Shown here in pieces: positions 35,018 through 45,224 of a DNA stretch of 62,168 bases. The DNA is from Dysgonamonadaceae bacterium (GTDB taxonomy: Bacteria; Bacteroidota; Bacteroidia; Bacteroidales; Azobacteroidaceae): assembly GCA_031272075.1 (NCBI GenBank), contig JAISUK010000048.1, positions 1 through 62,168 of the forward strand, written 5' to 3'. Numbering within the stretch: position 1 is the first letter of the stretch; each line of letters opens with the position of its first letter. Under the pieces are notes generated by a model that did no database searches, was not told the origin of the DNA, and saw only the letters and a list, made by a program, of their open reading frames with translations. The position numbers and the translations under genes are program-made.

Positions 35018-35443
35018 TTAATTAGTTTTGTTTTTCAGCAAATCCCGGATTTCTTCAAGGAGCAACGCCTCTTTCGAAGGCTCCGGAGCTGCCGGCGGCG
35101 TTTCCGTCTGCTTCTTGTGGAACTTGTTGAGGCCTTTTACCAAAAAGAAAATGATGCCGGTGATGATCAGAAAATCGAGCAACACTTGCAGAAAATTTCC
35201 GTAATTGAAGGTGACGGCCGGAATCGCATCCCCTGTCGCCACATCAACGGATGCGCCTTTCAGGATGATTTTCAAATCCGTAAAATTGACCTTGCCGAGC
35301 AAAAGACTGATAGGCGGAAGCAACAGGTCGGACACGACAGAACTGACGATCTTGCCGAAAGCGCTCCCAACGATAATACCGATAGCCATGTCGAGGACAT
35401 TGCCCCGAACGGCAAACTCTTTAAATTCTTTGAACATTCCCAT
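35018..35443 (-). CDS. mscL: Large-conductance mechanosensitive channel
   Basis: MscL opens when membrane tension rises and releases solutes during osmotic downshock. From the ATG at 35443 the 141-residue protein begins MGMFKEFKEFAVRGNVLDMAIG, the canonical start. TM1 follows (IIVGSAFGKIVSSVVSDLLLP), then a periplasmic loop, TM2 (LLDFLIITGIIFFLVKGL), and a charged C-terminal helix (LLLEEIRDLLKNK). An upstream TTG start at 35473 would add ten non-conserved residues. Confidence 0.95.
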   Translation of the reverse strand: MGMFKEFKEFAVRGNVLDMAIGIIVGSAFGKIVSSVVSDLLLPPISLLLGKVNFTDLKIILKGASVDVATGDAIPAVTFNYGNFLQVLLDFLIITGIIFFLVKGLNKFHKKQTETPPAAPEPSKEALLLEEIRDLLKNKTN

Positions 35444-35555
35444 ACTGTAAAACGTTTTACTTTGATTAGACAATAAAATAATGGTCTGCCGATATACTAC
35501 ATTCTAAAACTTTCCGTTTAAAAAGAATCTATTAACAGGCAATTTTCTTTATAAT

Positions 35556-35651
35556 ATGAAACGAAATTTCCGAATATATATTGTATTATCTATTCTGTTT
35601 TTGGCGTTTATAACACTTTCTTGCGCGGCGGCTTCGCCTTGCGGGTGCTGA
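35556..35651 (+). CDS. Tiny lipoprotein-like ORF
   Basis: A 31-codon frame encodes MKRNFRIYIVLSILFLAFI followed by TLSCAAASPCGC: a basic N-terminus, a hydrophobic stretch and a lipobox-like LSC. It would leave a mature lipopeptide of only about nine residues. Similar tiny Cys-ending frames occur in Bacteroidetes and often go unannotated. No clear promoter or Shine-Dalgarno site was seen, so it may be a chance frame or a remnant of a larger lipoprotein gene. Confidence 0.35.
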   Translation: MKRNFRIYIVLSILFLAFITLSCAAASPCGC

Positions 35652-35677
35652 ATGTTTAAAACAAAAAACATCCATTA

Positions 35678-35708
35678 TTGCAAATAATGATTTTTTTTAT
35701 TATCTTTG
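35678..35708 (+). promoter_or_regulatory. Promoter of gap
   Basis: TTG at 35678-35680, 20 bp, TATCTTTG at 35701-35708: an excellent match to the Bacteroidetes consensus, about 68 bp before the gap start codon. Confidence 0.75.
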
Positions 35709-35764
35709 CGCCACAAAAAGATTGGATTTATCACTTATCTCAATTAATTATTTTCTAACTATAA

Positions 35765-36781
<1,017 letters not shown>

Positions 36782-36849
36782 GATTCGATGAATCCTTTCC
36801 GGCCGGTGGGAAAACAGCAATGTTTTAATAATCGTTTTTATTGAGTATA

Positions 36850-36896
36850 AAGCAGTAACGATGGGGTGTGCGCATCCTGTTATTACTGCTTTTTTA
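36850..36896 (+). terminator. Terminator after gap
   Basis: AAGCAGTAAC and GTTATTACTGCTT form a long stem, with an inner ATG-GCGCAT extension, followed by a run of T. It separates gap from guaA. Confidence 0.8.
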
Positions 36897-36931
36897 TTTG
36901 TAATTTTCGAGGACTGTAAATACAACCGTTT

Positions 36932-38452
36932 ATGCTTGAAAAAATAGTAATATTGGATTTTGGTTCACAAACGACGCAATTGATCGCGCGCCGACTCCGT
37001 GATTTGAATACCTATTGTGAAATATTCCCGTACAACAAATTTCCCGATAACGATCCGTCGGTCAAAGGCGTAATCCTGTCCGGAAGCCCGTTTTCCGTCA
37101 ACGACAGCGAAGCTTTCAAGCCCGATCTGTCGGCCATCAGGAAAAAATATCCCATCCTTGGTATATGCTATGGCGCCCAATACCTGGCCTACTGCTCCGG
37201 GGGAAAAGTGGAAAAAGGCGATTCGCGTGAATATGGCAGAGCGCTTCTCGATCGTGTGGATACGGCGGATTTGCTGATGAAAGGAATAAGCGAAAAGATG
37301 CAAGTGTGGATGTCGCACGGCGATACGATCACTTCAGTTCCCGACACTTTCCGGATCATCGCCGAAACAGCCGATGTGAAGGTGACGGCTTACCGGATCG
37401 AAGGCGAAGCTTCTTGGGGCGTGCAATTCCATCCCGAAGTGTTTCATACCGAATGCGGAACGACCATCCTGGATAATTTTTTGGGTATCTGCGGAAAACA
37501 AAAAGACTGGACGCCCGCCTCTTTTATTGAAACCACCACACAAAAATTGAAAGCACAGCTGGGCGACGATCAGGTCATCCTGGCGCTCTCCGGAGGCGTG
37601 GATTCTTCCGTGTCGGCGGTGCTGCTAAACAGGGTGATCGGGAAAAATCTGACCTGCATCTTTGTCGATAACGGACTGCTGCGCAAAAATGAATTTGAAA
37701 ACGTGTTGAAAGATTATGCGCAACTCGGACTCAATGTGAAAGGAATCGACGCCAAAAGCCGTTTCTATTCGATGCTCGAAGGCGTGACCGATCCCGAACG
37801 GAAACGCAAAATCATCGGCAAAGGCTTTATCGACGTGTTCGAAGCGGAAGCCCGTAAACTGACCGGCGTGAAATGGCTGGCGCAAGGGACAATCTATCCC
37901 GACATCATCGAATCGCTTTCGATCACCGGGACGACGATCAAATCGCACCACAATGTCGGAGGTCTTCCGGCGCGCATGAACCTGAAACTGGTGGAGCCGC
38001 TCCGGATGCTGTTCAAGGATGAGGTGCGACGCGTCGGACGTGAATTGGGGATTCCGACAAATCTGATCAGCCGCCACCCGTTCCCCGGACCCGGCTTGGG
38101 CGTCCGGATTTTGGGCGCGATCACGCCCGAAAAAGTACGGGTGTTGCAAGATGCGGATGCCATTTTTATCAACGCTTTGCGAAGCTGGAATCTGTACGAC
38201 CGGGTTTGGCAAGCCGCCACGATTCTGCTGCCGATCCAGTCGGTCGGCGTGATGGGCGACGAACGCACTTATGAAAATGCAGTGGCTTTGCGTGCAGTGA
38301 CTTCTACCGATGCGATGACTGCCGATTGGGCGCGTCTGCCGGATGATTTTCTGGCAAAAGTTTCCAACGAGATAATAAATAAGGTGAAAGGCGTGAACCG
38401 TGTCGTTTACGACATCAGTTCCAAGCCGCCTGCAACGATAGAGTGGGAATAA
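36932..38452 (+). CDS. guaA: GMP synthase (glutamine-hydrolysing)
   Basis: It aminates XMP to GMP using glutamine and ATP. The 506-residue protein has an N-terminal class I glutamine amidotransferase domain with C79 ([10 protein letters not shown]) and H167/E169 (VQFHPEVFH). An ATP-pyrophosphatase P-loop follows (LSGGVDSS at 220-226), then the C-terminal dimerisation domain ending [16 protein letters not shown], the standard GuaA end. All catalytic features are present. apbE starts 2 bp after its stop. Confidence 0.98.
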   Translation: MLEKIVILDFGSQTTQLIARRLRDLNTYCEIFPYNKFPDNDPSVKGVILSGSPFSVNDSEAFKPDLSAIRKKYPILGICYGAQYLAYCSGGKVEKGDSREYGRALLDRVDTADLLMKGISEKMQVWMSHGDTITSVPDTFRIIAETADVKVTAYRIEGEASWGVQFHPEVFHTECGTTILDNFLGICGKQKDWTPASFIETTTQKLKAQLGDDQVILALSGGVDSSVSAVLLNRVIGKNLTCIFVDNGLLRKNEFENVLKDYAQLGLNVKGIDAKSRFYSMLEGVTDPERKRKIIGKGFIDVFEAEARKLTGVKWLAQGTIYPDIIESLSITGTTIKSHHNVGGLPARMNLKLVEPLRMLFKDEVRRVGRELGIPTNLISRHPFPGPGLGVRILGAITPEKVRVLQDADAIFINALRSWNLYDRVWQAATILLPIQSVGVMGDERTYENAVALRAVTSTDAMTADWARLPDDFLAKVSNEIINKVKGVNRVVYDISSKPPATIEWE

Positions 38453-38454
38453 AT

Positions 38455-39537
38455 ATGCGTACGAAAAATAGCCGGGCAACGGTGTGGCGACGGCTTGCAC
38501 GGAAAGCGCTGTGTGGGCTGTGGGGAGCGATCGCGCTATTGACCACCGCGGTGTCGTGCCGCGAATCGCCTTCGTATCACTTGTCGCAAGGAGCGGTTTT
38601 TCACACCTCTTTCCATATCAAATATGAATACAATACTTCGTTAGGAAAACAAATCCAGGCGGTGCTGGACAGTTTCAATGTCTCCCTCAACGTTTTCAAC
38701 GATACTTCCCTCATTGCCAGAATCAACGCGAATGAAGAGGTGGAAGCGGACGACTATTTTGTTGCGGTATTCAATAAATCCATGGAGATTTCGCGGCTTT
38801 CGGGCGGCATGTTTGATATCACCTGCGCTCCGTTGATCAACCTTTGGGGATTCGGATTTTCGGAAATGGACAGCATTACGCCTCAGCGGGTCGACAGCGT
38901 CCGGGCGTTTGTAGGCTATCGGAAAGTCCGTCTGCAAGGCAGAAAGGTCATTAAAGACGATCCGCGCGTCCTGCTGAATATGTCGGCGATCGCGAAAGGC
39001 TATTCCTGCGATATGATCGCACGCATGTTTGATTCGTATGCGATTCAAAATTACCTGATCGAAATTGGCGGCGAAATCCGTGCGAAAGGAGTGAATCCGA
39101 ATGGCGTATGCTGGCGCGTGGAGATTGCCAAACCCGAAGAAGATCCGCTCGGGTTGATACATGCGCGACAGGAAGTCATCCAATTGTGCGATTTGTCCTT
39201 GGCGACTTCGGGCAGTTACCGCAATTACCGTGTCAGGGATGGAAAAAAATATGCACATATCATCGATCCATTGACGGGTTATCCTGCCGAACAGGAGATT
39301 TTAAGCGCTACGGTCGTTGCCGCCGATTGCATGACGGCGGATGCGTATGCTACGACCTTTATGACGCTGGGTCTGGAAAAAGCCTGTCGGCTCGGAGATG
39401 CGATTCAAGGACTGGCGTATTATTTTGTTTATCTGGATCAACAAGATTCGCTGCGCGTAAAATATTCCGAGGCGTTGCAAAAACTCATCCCGGATGCGTA
39501 TGAAACATTCATGCCGACAGTCGAAGGCGAGAAATAA
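38455..39537 (+). CDS. apbE: FAD:protein FMN transferase (ApbE) lipoprotein
   Basis: ApbE attaches FMN covalently to threonine or serine of periplasm-facing flavoproteins such as NqrB/NqrC and RnfD/RnfG. The chosen ATG at 38455 gives 360 residues with a lipoprotein signal (cysteine 35 in TTAVSCRES). Family motifs include FNDTSLIARINAN, SGGMFDITCAPLINLWGFG, NMSAIAKGYSCDMIA, LIEIGGEIRAKG, and the metal-site region HIIDPLTGYPA ... DCMTADAYATTFMTLG. An upstream GTG at 38443 lies inside guaA. No target flavoprotein is encoded nearby. Confidence 0.93.
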   Translation: MRTKNSRATVWRRLARKALCGLWGAIALLTTAVSCRESPSYHLSQGAVFHTSFHIKYEYNTSLGKQIQAVLDSFNVSLNVFNDTSLIARINANEEVEADDYFVAVFNKSMEISRLSGGMFDITCAPLINLWGFGFSEMDSITPQRVDSVRAFVGYRKVRLQGRKVIKDDPRVLLNMSAIAKGYSCDMIARMFDSYAIQNYLIEIGGEIRAKGVNPNGVCWRVEIAKPEEDPLGLIHARQEVIQLCDLSLATSGSYRNYRVRDGKKYAHIIDPLTGYPAEQEILSATVVAADCMTADAYATTFMTLGLEKACRLGDAIQGLAYYFVYLDQQDSLRVKYSEALQKLIPDAYETFMPTVEGEK

Positions 39538-39546
39538 AATGACGCA

Positions 39547-40443
39547 CTATTTTTTATAAATAGTTTCAAGTCGTTTGTCAATCTTTATTCTCGATAATTC
39601 CCTGAATTTGCTCGGTGTCATGTGCAGAAATTTTTTGCAAAAGATCGTGAAATGCGCTGCCGAAGAGAAATTAAATTCGTTGATGATGTCGATGAACGGG
39701 ATATTGGTCTCCATCAGCCGCGAAGCGATCGTTTTTGCCTTCTGTTTCTGCATCCAATTGTAGGGCGCTTCATGGAAGTTGTCGTTGAACAGCCGGTTGA
39801 ACGTCGTGAGCGACAGGTTGCACAAAGACGCCAATTCCTGAACAGTCTTCACACGAGTATAATTGTTGGATACCAACGATTTGAAATCCATGTCTTTACT
39901 GATGATCGGCAGAAAAAATGCGGCATTTTCTTCTTTCGTAAAGAATACCCGCATCAACAGGAATAATTCTTTTTGTTTGATCTGGTGCATGTGCCGACAC
40001 AACATTCCAATCCGGAGGTACGAATTGAGCAACTCCAGAAAATCCCGCATCGTTTTTTGAAAAGGCAAGGTTTCTCGTCGTACTTTAATCCCTTCACAAT
40101 AACGCCTTAGCGATTCCAATGCCATCTTGTCGCAGAGGTTATACAGTTTTTCAAATTCGTGGGTGATGAAGGAAGTCTCAGAGAGCGCCGTACATTTAAA
40201 TCTTGTAAACTTGGGGATGAAAAGCATCTCTCCGTTGCCGACCCTCTTTTTTACTCCCAGATTGTCTATAACATACTCTACCGATCCTCGAAGGAAAAAG
40301 AGGATCTTGTTTCGCTCATTATTCTGCGGTATTTGGAAAGTGGCATCCTTTTTGAGGTCGGAATAGCTAAAACCGTCCGATTCGTTTCGGGAAACGTAAT
40401 TTGAACAGATCAAATGTTCGTCGATGTAATACATTGCATTCAT
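39547..40443 (-). CDS. AraC-family transcriptional regulator
   Basis: The 298-residue protein has an N-terminal cupin-like sensing part (ILFFLRGSVEYVIDNLG, GEMLFIPKFTRFKCTA). The C-terminal AraC DNA-binding domain holds two helix-turn-helix segments: VKTVQELASLCNLSLTTFNRLFND and IIDIINEFNFSSAAHFTIFCKKF. It is convergent with apbE and lies just downstream of, on the same strand as, the DUF1080-PHP-like lipoprotein gene, a possible target. Start may be either of two near ATGs (40443 or 40434). Confidence 0.88.
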   Translation of the reverse strand: MNAMYYIDEHLICSNYVSRNESDGFSYSDLKKDATFQIPQNNERNKILFFLRGSVEYVIDNLGVKKRVGNGEMLFIPKFTRFKCTALSETSFITHEFEKLYNLCDKMALESLRRYCEGIKVRRETLPFQKTMRDFLELLNSYLRIGMLCRHMHQIKQKELFLLMRVFFTKEENAAFFLPIISKDMDFKSLVSNNYTRVKTVQELASLCNLSLTTFNRLFNDNFHEAPYNWMQKQKAKTIASRLMETNIPFIDIINEFNFSSAAHFTIFCKKFLHMTPSKFRELSRIKIDKRLETIYKK

Positions 40444-40467
40444 GGGTAAAAAAAAAATATTTTAAGG

Positions 40468-41838
40468 CTAATTTGAAGGGATGAACAGGTCATTTGGGGT
40501 CAATCCGCATTTTTTTATCATTTCGATGGCATATTCCAATCTTCCGACATCGGCAGGAGCGGAATTATTGGTGCCGAAAGTAAATTTTACTCCCGCCGCT
40601 TTTGCCTGATTGATGAATGATTCCGATGGAATTTTGTAATGATTATTGATTTCTACAGCAACCTTGTGTTCGGCACACGCATCAATGATCTTTTGCATGC
40701 GGGCGGGCGTCCAAAGCTTGTCGTATTCCGGCATCAGTTTGTCGGGAATGAATGTGGGGTTCACATAGATGTCGATCGGTTCGTTGGAAATGATGCCGCA
40801 AGCGCGATCGACCAGCATCTCCATGAAATGTTGTTTGTCGTCGATAAAAGTTTCTTCGGGTATCCAGATCCGCATCCGGCGCCCTTTGTCGTCTGTCCAG
40901 GTCATGGCATCGGTGAACCGGTAATCAAATTTCGCTATCGCTTCGCTCGAAAACATCCCGACCCATTCGCGTCCTTCGGCTTGCATCGGCAAAAGGAAAG
41001 GCGTATGCTGCATGGTGTCGATCCAATGGTAGATGCCGGAATCGTCGGTAATCGGGAAATCTTTTCCGCAATTCGGGGCAATGCCGTAAGTGATGCCGTA
41101 TTTCCGCGAATTGGCCGCCGCCTGTTCTTTGGTCCATCCGCCTTTCAGATGCAAATGGTAATCTATCAGCGGAAAATTTTGTTGTTGCAGACGAATGATG
41201 TCGTCGGCCTGTTCTTCAACCGCTTCGGTCGGATTGCTCAAATCACCCGGCAATGCCTGGATGCGAATGTTTCGGAAAGCGATGCCGGCGGTTCCGTAGT
41301 TGACGAATAAAAACACGCCCTCCGACAGTTTGCGTTCCGCATAGAGTGAATCGCGGTACGGATCCTGCGGTTCGGTGTAGTCCGTAATCAGGATATTGTT
41401 GACCGAAACACAGATTTGTTTTGCTTTTACCTCGATGCGGACAGGAATCCATTGGTCGTTGTCGGCGACCCGTTTGGCAAAATTACGAATGGCCGTCAGC
41501 CCTCCCGTTTTTCGCCATTCTGCTGCTTCGGCATTGTTATTAATCAACACTTCATATCCTTCATTCTTTTTGATGGAACCCGGATTGTGAAACCAGATTC
41601 CTCCGATAGCTCCCTGATCCGTCTTACATTCCAGATCGAGTTGGAAGTTTTTATACGGTTTTTTGGTGAAAGCCAGCGCGTTAGATTCTTTGAGAAGAAG
41701 GCAATCGGGACTTAAGTGCACGCTTCCGCTTGTAATCCAATTGACGGATTTCCCCGTATCCAACAGCGTAGTGTCCGCATTGCGGGAACAAGCGGTCAAA
41801 AGAATGAAGCAAAAACAGAAACAACAGGTTTTTTTCAT
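40468..41838 (-). CDS. Lipoprotein fusing a DUF1080 domain to a PHP-like metal-dependent domain
   Basis: From the ATG at 41838 the 456-residue protein has a lipoprotein signal (cysteine 17, LLTACSRN). The longer frame to 41928 is only the 5' repeat translated. Residues about 30-200 are a DUF1080 (3-keto-disaccharide hydrolase-like, concanavalin fold) domain (FQLDLECKTDQGAIGGIWFHNPG, IPVRIEVKAKQICVSVNNILI). After a linker, the C-terminal half opens with LIDYHLHLKGG and contains HKVAVEINNHYKIPS and GVKFTFGTNNSAP, the pattern of PHP-type hydrolases. Acting on keto or modified glycosides at the cell surface is a reasonable inference. Confidence 0.8.
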   Translation of the reverse strand: MKKTCCFCFCFILLTACSRNADTTLLDTGKSVNWITSGSVHLSPDCLLLKESNALAFTKKPYKNFQLDLECKTDQGAIGGIWFHNPGSIKKNEGYEVLINNNAEAAEWRKTGGLTAIRNFAKRVADNDQWIPVRIEVKAKQICVSVNNILITDYTEPQDPYRDSLYAERKLSEGVFLFVNYGTAGIAFRNIRIQALPGDLSNPTEAVEEQADDIIRLQQQNFPLIDYHLHLKGGWTKEQAAANSRKYGITYGIAPNCGKDFPITDDSGIYHWIDTMQHTPFLLPMQAEGREWVGMFSSEAIAKFDYRFTDAMTWTDDKGRRMRIWIPEETFIDDKQHFMEMLVDRACGIISNEPIDIYVNPTFIPDKLMPEYDKLWTPARMQKIIDACAEHKVAVEINNHYKIPSESFINQAKAAGVKFTFGTNNSAPADVGRLEYAIEMIKKCGLTPNDLFIPSN

Positions 41839-41927
41839 ACGTCCATCATTTGTTTTTAAAAGGTCGTTTGGAACTCGCATGACATTATTGTCATCCACTT
41901 GGATGTTTGAAAAACATGCTCGTTTCA
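41826..41927 (-). repeat. Dispersed repeat of about 100 bp, copy B
   Basis: The reverse complement matches copy A (1119-1219) at roughly nine of ten positions. In this copy the whole repeat is open in frame with the lipoprotein gene, and its last ATG (41838) is that gene's likely start codon. GACGTATGAAA occurs at both ends of this copy. Confidence 0.75.
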
Positions 41928-42195
41928 TACGTCAATAAAAATAAATATATAATTGAGGATGCAAATATATAAAAAATTACGACGTGTCTACTTTTTTGAT
42001 CATTATTTAACTTATATTAATATAAAATCCCGAAAGTTGCAAACATCTAATTTTCAATTACATAGAAAGATGACTAAAAAAATTTTACAAGTATTCCTTT
42101 TTTTTAATGACAAACTGTTTGTTTTTTTGAGCGATAAAACCTATATTTGTAGTTAGAAATAATAATCTGTCGGTTCGACATTAATGAAATTTTTT
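41839..42195. other. Divergent intergenic region between DUF1080 lipoprotein and ndk
   Basis: It contains repeat copy B (to 41927), AT-rich sequence, and the ndk promoter at 42118-42149. A 67-codon plus-strand frame at 41953-42156 is low-complexity, overlaps the promoter and is not supported as a gene. Confidence 0.6.
42118..42149 (+). promoter_or_regulatory. Promoter of ndk
   Basis: TTTG at 42118-42121, 20 bp, TATATTTG at 42142-42149: a full consensus match, about 46 bp before the ndk start. Confidence 0.75.
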
Positions 42196-42660
42196 ATGGA
42201 AAGAACGCTTGTTATCCTTAAACCATCGGCTGTTCAACGAGGAATCATCGGTGAGATCATTACTCGATTTGAAAAGAAAGGGCTGAAAATCGTTGGAATG
42301 AAATTAATTTGGCTGACAGATGATATTTTGGAAGAACATTACGCCCATCTGAAGTCAGAGTCTTTTTTTCAAAGAATTAAAGACTCGATGAAGTCGTGTC
42401 CCGTAATTGTTTCCTGTTTAGAAGGAAAAGACGCCGTTGAGGTGGTTCGTAAAATAATAGGAGTAACAAATGGAAGAAACGCGCAACCCGGTACGATTCG
42501 CGGAGATTATAGTATGAGTGTACAGGAAAATATTGTTCACGCATCCGATTCTCCGGAAACCGCTGTTGTTGAGTTGAATCGCTTTTTCAGCAAAGATGAA
42601 TTATTTGATTATCCGCATGCGATGCGATCATATTTATATTCAAATAATGAAATGGAATAA
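42196..42660 (+). CDS. ndk: Nucleoside-diphosphate kinase
   Basis: It balances NTP pools by phosphate transfer through a histidine. From the ATG at 42196 the protein has 154 residues and starts MERTLVILKPSAVQRG, matching homologues; the ATG at 42184 would add four. The catalytic H115 lies in ENIVHASDSPETA, with GTIRGDYSM before it. It is slightly longer than the ~140-residue classical enzymes, as is usual in Bacteroidetes. Confidence 0.97.
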   Translation: MERTLVILKPSAVQRGIIGEIITRFEKKGLKIVGMKLIWLTDDILEEHYAHLKSESFFQRIKDSMKSCPVIVSCLEGKDAVEVVRKIIGVTNGRNAQPGTIRGDYSMSVQENIVHASDSPETAVVELNRFFSKDELFDYPHAMRSYLYSNNEME

Positions 42661-42690
42661 AAAGCGCGTTGATATTAATAATTTAAATGA

Positions 42691-43608
42691 ATGACAAAAA
42701 TATTAGAGAAACTTACCTTTTTGTGTTTGATAAGTATGTTCCCGGCGCTTTCGGTCGTTGGGCAAAGTGAGGCTATTAAAAAAATTGAACAAAGTCCGCT
42801 GATCAAGGATCTCAGTGAAATGATCGCCGATAAAGCGACACTCAAACGCGATCTGGTGATCGTAGATTCGATCATGTTGTTAAAACAATTGGTGGAAGAG
42901 GATTTCAACAATGAATTTCCTGCCGATGACCTCTACGAAACCTGGGATACGCAATTCATCAACCCATACAAAAATATTTCTGTTCCAGACAGTTTTCGGG
43001 TCGATGTCTCTGCTTTCTGTATGCCGTTTGAGGGCAAAATCACCTCTCCGTTCGGATACAGGAAGCGACGTTTTCATTACGGGACCGACATCAAGCTGCA
43101 GACCGGCGATACGGTACGTGCGGCGTTCGACGGAAAAGTCCGGATACAGTCTTATCAGCGCAGAGGCTATGGGTATTATATGTTGATCAGACATTCAAAC
43201 GGTTTGGAAACGGTCTACGGACATCTTTCCAAGTTCCTGATCGGACCAGAAGATACGGTGAAAGCCGGCGACCCGATTGCTTTGGGAGGCAATACAGGGC
43301 GGTCGACAGGCTCACATCTGCATTTTGAAATCCGATTTCTCGGCAATGCCATCAATCCGCAAGAGATTGTAGATTTTGATCATTTCTCGACTTTCGATGA
43401 TTATTACCTTTTTGTGAAAGGGAAATCCGGCAAAGGAAATAAATATGTCGCCGGAAATCAGGGCACAGTCTATCATCGGATCAAATCGGGCGATACTTTG
43501 GGCAAAATTGCGAAAAAATATGGCGTCAGCATCAATCAATTGTGTCGTTTGAATAACATAAAATCCACGACAACCCTGCGGGTAGGGCGTACACTTCGTT
43601 GTAGTTGA
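42691..43608 (+). CDS. M23 family metallopeptidase with C-terminal LysM
   Basis: The 305-residue protein has a signal peptide (about residues 1-24). An M23 (LytM-type) domain follows with zinc-site motifs HYGTDIKLQTGD and GSHLHFEIRF and the fold marker ITSPFGYRKRR. A LysM peptidoglycan-binding domain ends it (YHRIKSGDTLGKIAKKYGVS ... LNNIKSTTTLRVG). It would cut peptide cross-links of peptidoglycan in the periplasm or, if the metal site is incomplete, regulate amidases. It lies 30 bp downstream of ndk. Confidence 0.92.
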   Translation: MTKILEKLTFLCLISMFPALSVVGQSEAIKKIEQSPLIKDLSEMIADKATLKRDLVIVDSIMLLKQLVEEDFNNEFPADDLYETWDTQFINPYKNISVPDSFRVDVSAFCMPFEGKITSPFGYRKRRFHYGTDIKLQTGDTVRAAFDGKVRIQSYQRRGYGYYMLIRHSNGLETVYGHLSKFLIGPEDTVKAGDPIALGGNTGRSTGSHLHFEIRFLGNAINPQEIVDFDHFSTFDDYYLFVKGKSGKGNKYVAGNQGTVYHRIKSGDTLGKIAKKYGVSINQLCRLNNIKSTTTLRVGRTLRCS

Positions 43609-43662
43609 TTCGTCGTTGCCTATTTCGTTTCATAGATAAACAGCGCATCGCTTCATATAGAA

Positions 43663-44754
43663 ATGTCTCGGTTCAAACGAATAACCATCAAGGTAGGCAG
43701 TAATGTGCTGACACGCAGCGACGGCAAATTGGATGTTTCGCGGATGTCCGCGCTCGTCGATCAAATCGCGGAACTGCATAAGCAGGGCGTTGAAATCATC
43801 CTGGTTTCATCGGGCGCGGTCGCATCGGGTAAGAGTGAGATTCACGCCAAAAGCAAATTGGATGCGATCTCGTCCCGACAATTGTATTCGGCAGTAGGAC
43901 AGGCCAAATTAATCAACCGATATTACGATTTCTTCAAAGAACACGGCATCGCCTGCGGCCAAGTATTGACTACGAAAGAAAGCCTCGGAACGCGCCGACA
44001 CTACCTCAATCAGAAAAACTGCATGCGCGTCATGCTCGACAACAATGTTATTCCTGTTATGAATGAGAATGATACGATTGCCGTCACGGAACTCATGTTC
44101 ACCGACAACGATGAGCTTTCGGGCATGATTGCTACGATGATGGATGCGGAAGCATTGATTTTGCTGAGTAATATCGATGGTATTTATGCCGGATCGCCCG
44201 AAGATCCGGGGTCTGAAGTGATCAAAATCATTCATCCCGACCAGCAAGATCTTTCGGAATATATCCGGACAGACACTTCTTCGTTCGGGCGGGGCGGAAT
44301 GTTAACAAAATACCGGATTGCGCGTAAAGTCGCGAATGAAGGTATCGAAGTGATTATCGCCAACGGGAAAAAAGAAAACATCCTCATGGAATTATTGGCA
44401 GATGACGCGGTGGTTTGTACACGATTCTTGCCTTCATCCAAAGAAATATCGGGCGTAAAAAAATGGATTTCCCATTCCGACAGTTTTGCAAAAGGAAAAA
44501 TCTATGTCAATGCGGGCGCCAAGATCGCGCTGTTGGGAGCAAAAGCGAGTTCATTATTGCCGATAGGAGTCATCGCCGTAGAAGGTGTTTTTGAGAAAGA
44601 TGATATTGTCAAGATCTTCGACGACTCTGACAATCAGCTGGGATTGGGTCGGATTGGGTTTAATAGCGAGAAAGTGGCAGATATGATAGGAAAAAAAGGA
44701 AAGAAGCCGATCATTCATTACGATTATTTATATTTGGAGCAGAATGAGGAATGA
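43663..44754 (+). CDS. proB: Glutamate 5-kinase
   Basis: It catalyses the first step of proline synthesis, forming glutamyl 5-phosphate. The 363-residue protein has the amino-acid kinase domain (ITIKVGSNVLTRSDGKLD, ILVSSGAVASGK, PVMNENDTIAVTEL, DNDELSGMIATMMDAEALILLSNIDG, FGRGGMLTKYRIA). The C-terminal PUA domain runs from about 270 (GKIYVNAGAKIALL ... LPIGVIAVEGVF). It is full length. proA is not in the window. Confidence 0.95.
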   Translation: MSRFKRITIKVGSNVLTRSDGKLDVSRMSALVDQIAELHKQGVEIILVSSGAVASGKSEIHAKSKLDAISSRQLYSAVGQAKLINRYYDFFKEHGIACGQVLTTKESLGTRRHYLNQKNCMRVMLDNNVIPVMNENDTIAVTELMFTDNDELSGMIATMMDAEALILLSNIDGIYAGSPEDPGSEVIKIIHPDQQDLSEYIRTDTSSFGRGGMLTKYRIARKVANEGIEVIIANGKKENILMELLADDAVVCTRFLPSSKEISGVKKWISHSDSFAKGKIYVNAGAKIALLGAKASSLLPIGVIAVEGVFEKDDIVKIFDDSDNQLGLGRIGFNSEKVADMIGKKGKKPIIHYDYLYLEQNEE

Positions 44755-44835
44755 TCAATTCACGAAAATTAACATCATTGACTTTGTAAAGATCCAAAAT
44801 GAATCTATGTTTGCAACAGTAAACCTTAATATATT

Positions 44836-45015
44836 ATGGCAACATTACGACATCCCATACGTGAAGCGGAAAGGTATTTGCAGAATGCGCTGGCGGAAGG
44901 GTAGCGTATTGTCGAATGGGTGGATAAAAACTACCATCCTACGCCCGAAGAAGTCGCTTCGTTGGAACGAAAACCCAACATTTTTCAGCGGCTTTATGCG
45001 ATGTTGTTCCTGTAA
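44836..45015 (+). pseudogene. Small ORF with an in-frame TAG, unknown family
   Basis: A 60-codon frame from ATG 44836 to TAA 45013-45015 is interrupted by a single TAG at 44902-44904. Before the stop it reads MATLRHPIREAERYLQNALA, which resembles the start of DUF5618-like Bacteroidetes proteins. After it comes RIVEWVDKNYHPTPEEVASLER and a hydrophobic end, LYAMLFL. The second half also looks coding, so this is more likely a recent nonsense mutation than two unrelated frames. TAG is an ordinary stop elsewhere in the window (exbD ends with it). Confidence 0.45.
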
Positions 45016-45124
45016 AATAATTCAGCAGATTTCGCTTCGCGTTTGTCCGTTTTTAAACTTTCGGAAAGATTTTTTTGTATCTTAACGCGAAATCCATTAC
45101 CTTTGTGCCGCCTATATCGAAGTA

Positions 45125-45198
45125 GGTCCGGTAGCTCAGCTGGATAGAGCAACAGCCTTCTAAGCTGTGGGTCGTGGGTTCGAATCCCGCTCGGATCA
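45125..45198 (+). tRNA. tRNA-Arg (UCU)
   Basis: A complete cloverleaf: acceptor GGTCCGG/TCGGATC, D stem GCTC/GAGC, anticodon stem ACAGC/GCTGT with loop CTTCTAA (anticodon TCT), a five-base variable loop, and T arm GTGGG-TTCGAAT-CCCGC. CCA is not encoded. It reads AGA/AGG codons. Confidence 0.95.
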
Positions 45199-45224
45199 CG
45201 TAGATATTTGACTCTGACAATGAA

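Noticed and set aside
41953-42156. 67-residue frame upstream of ndk
   Set aside because: It is AT-rich and low in complexity and covers the ndk promoter.
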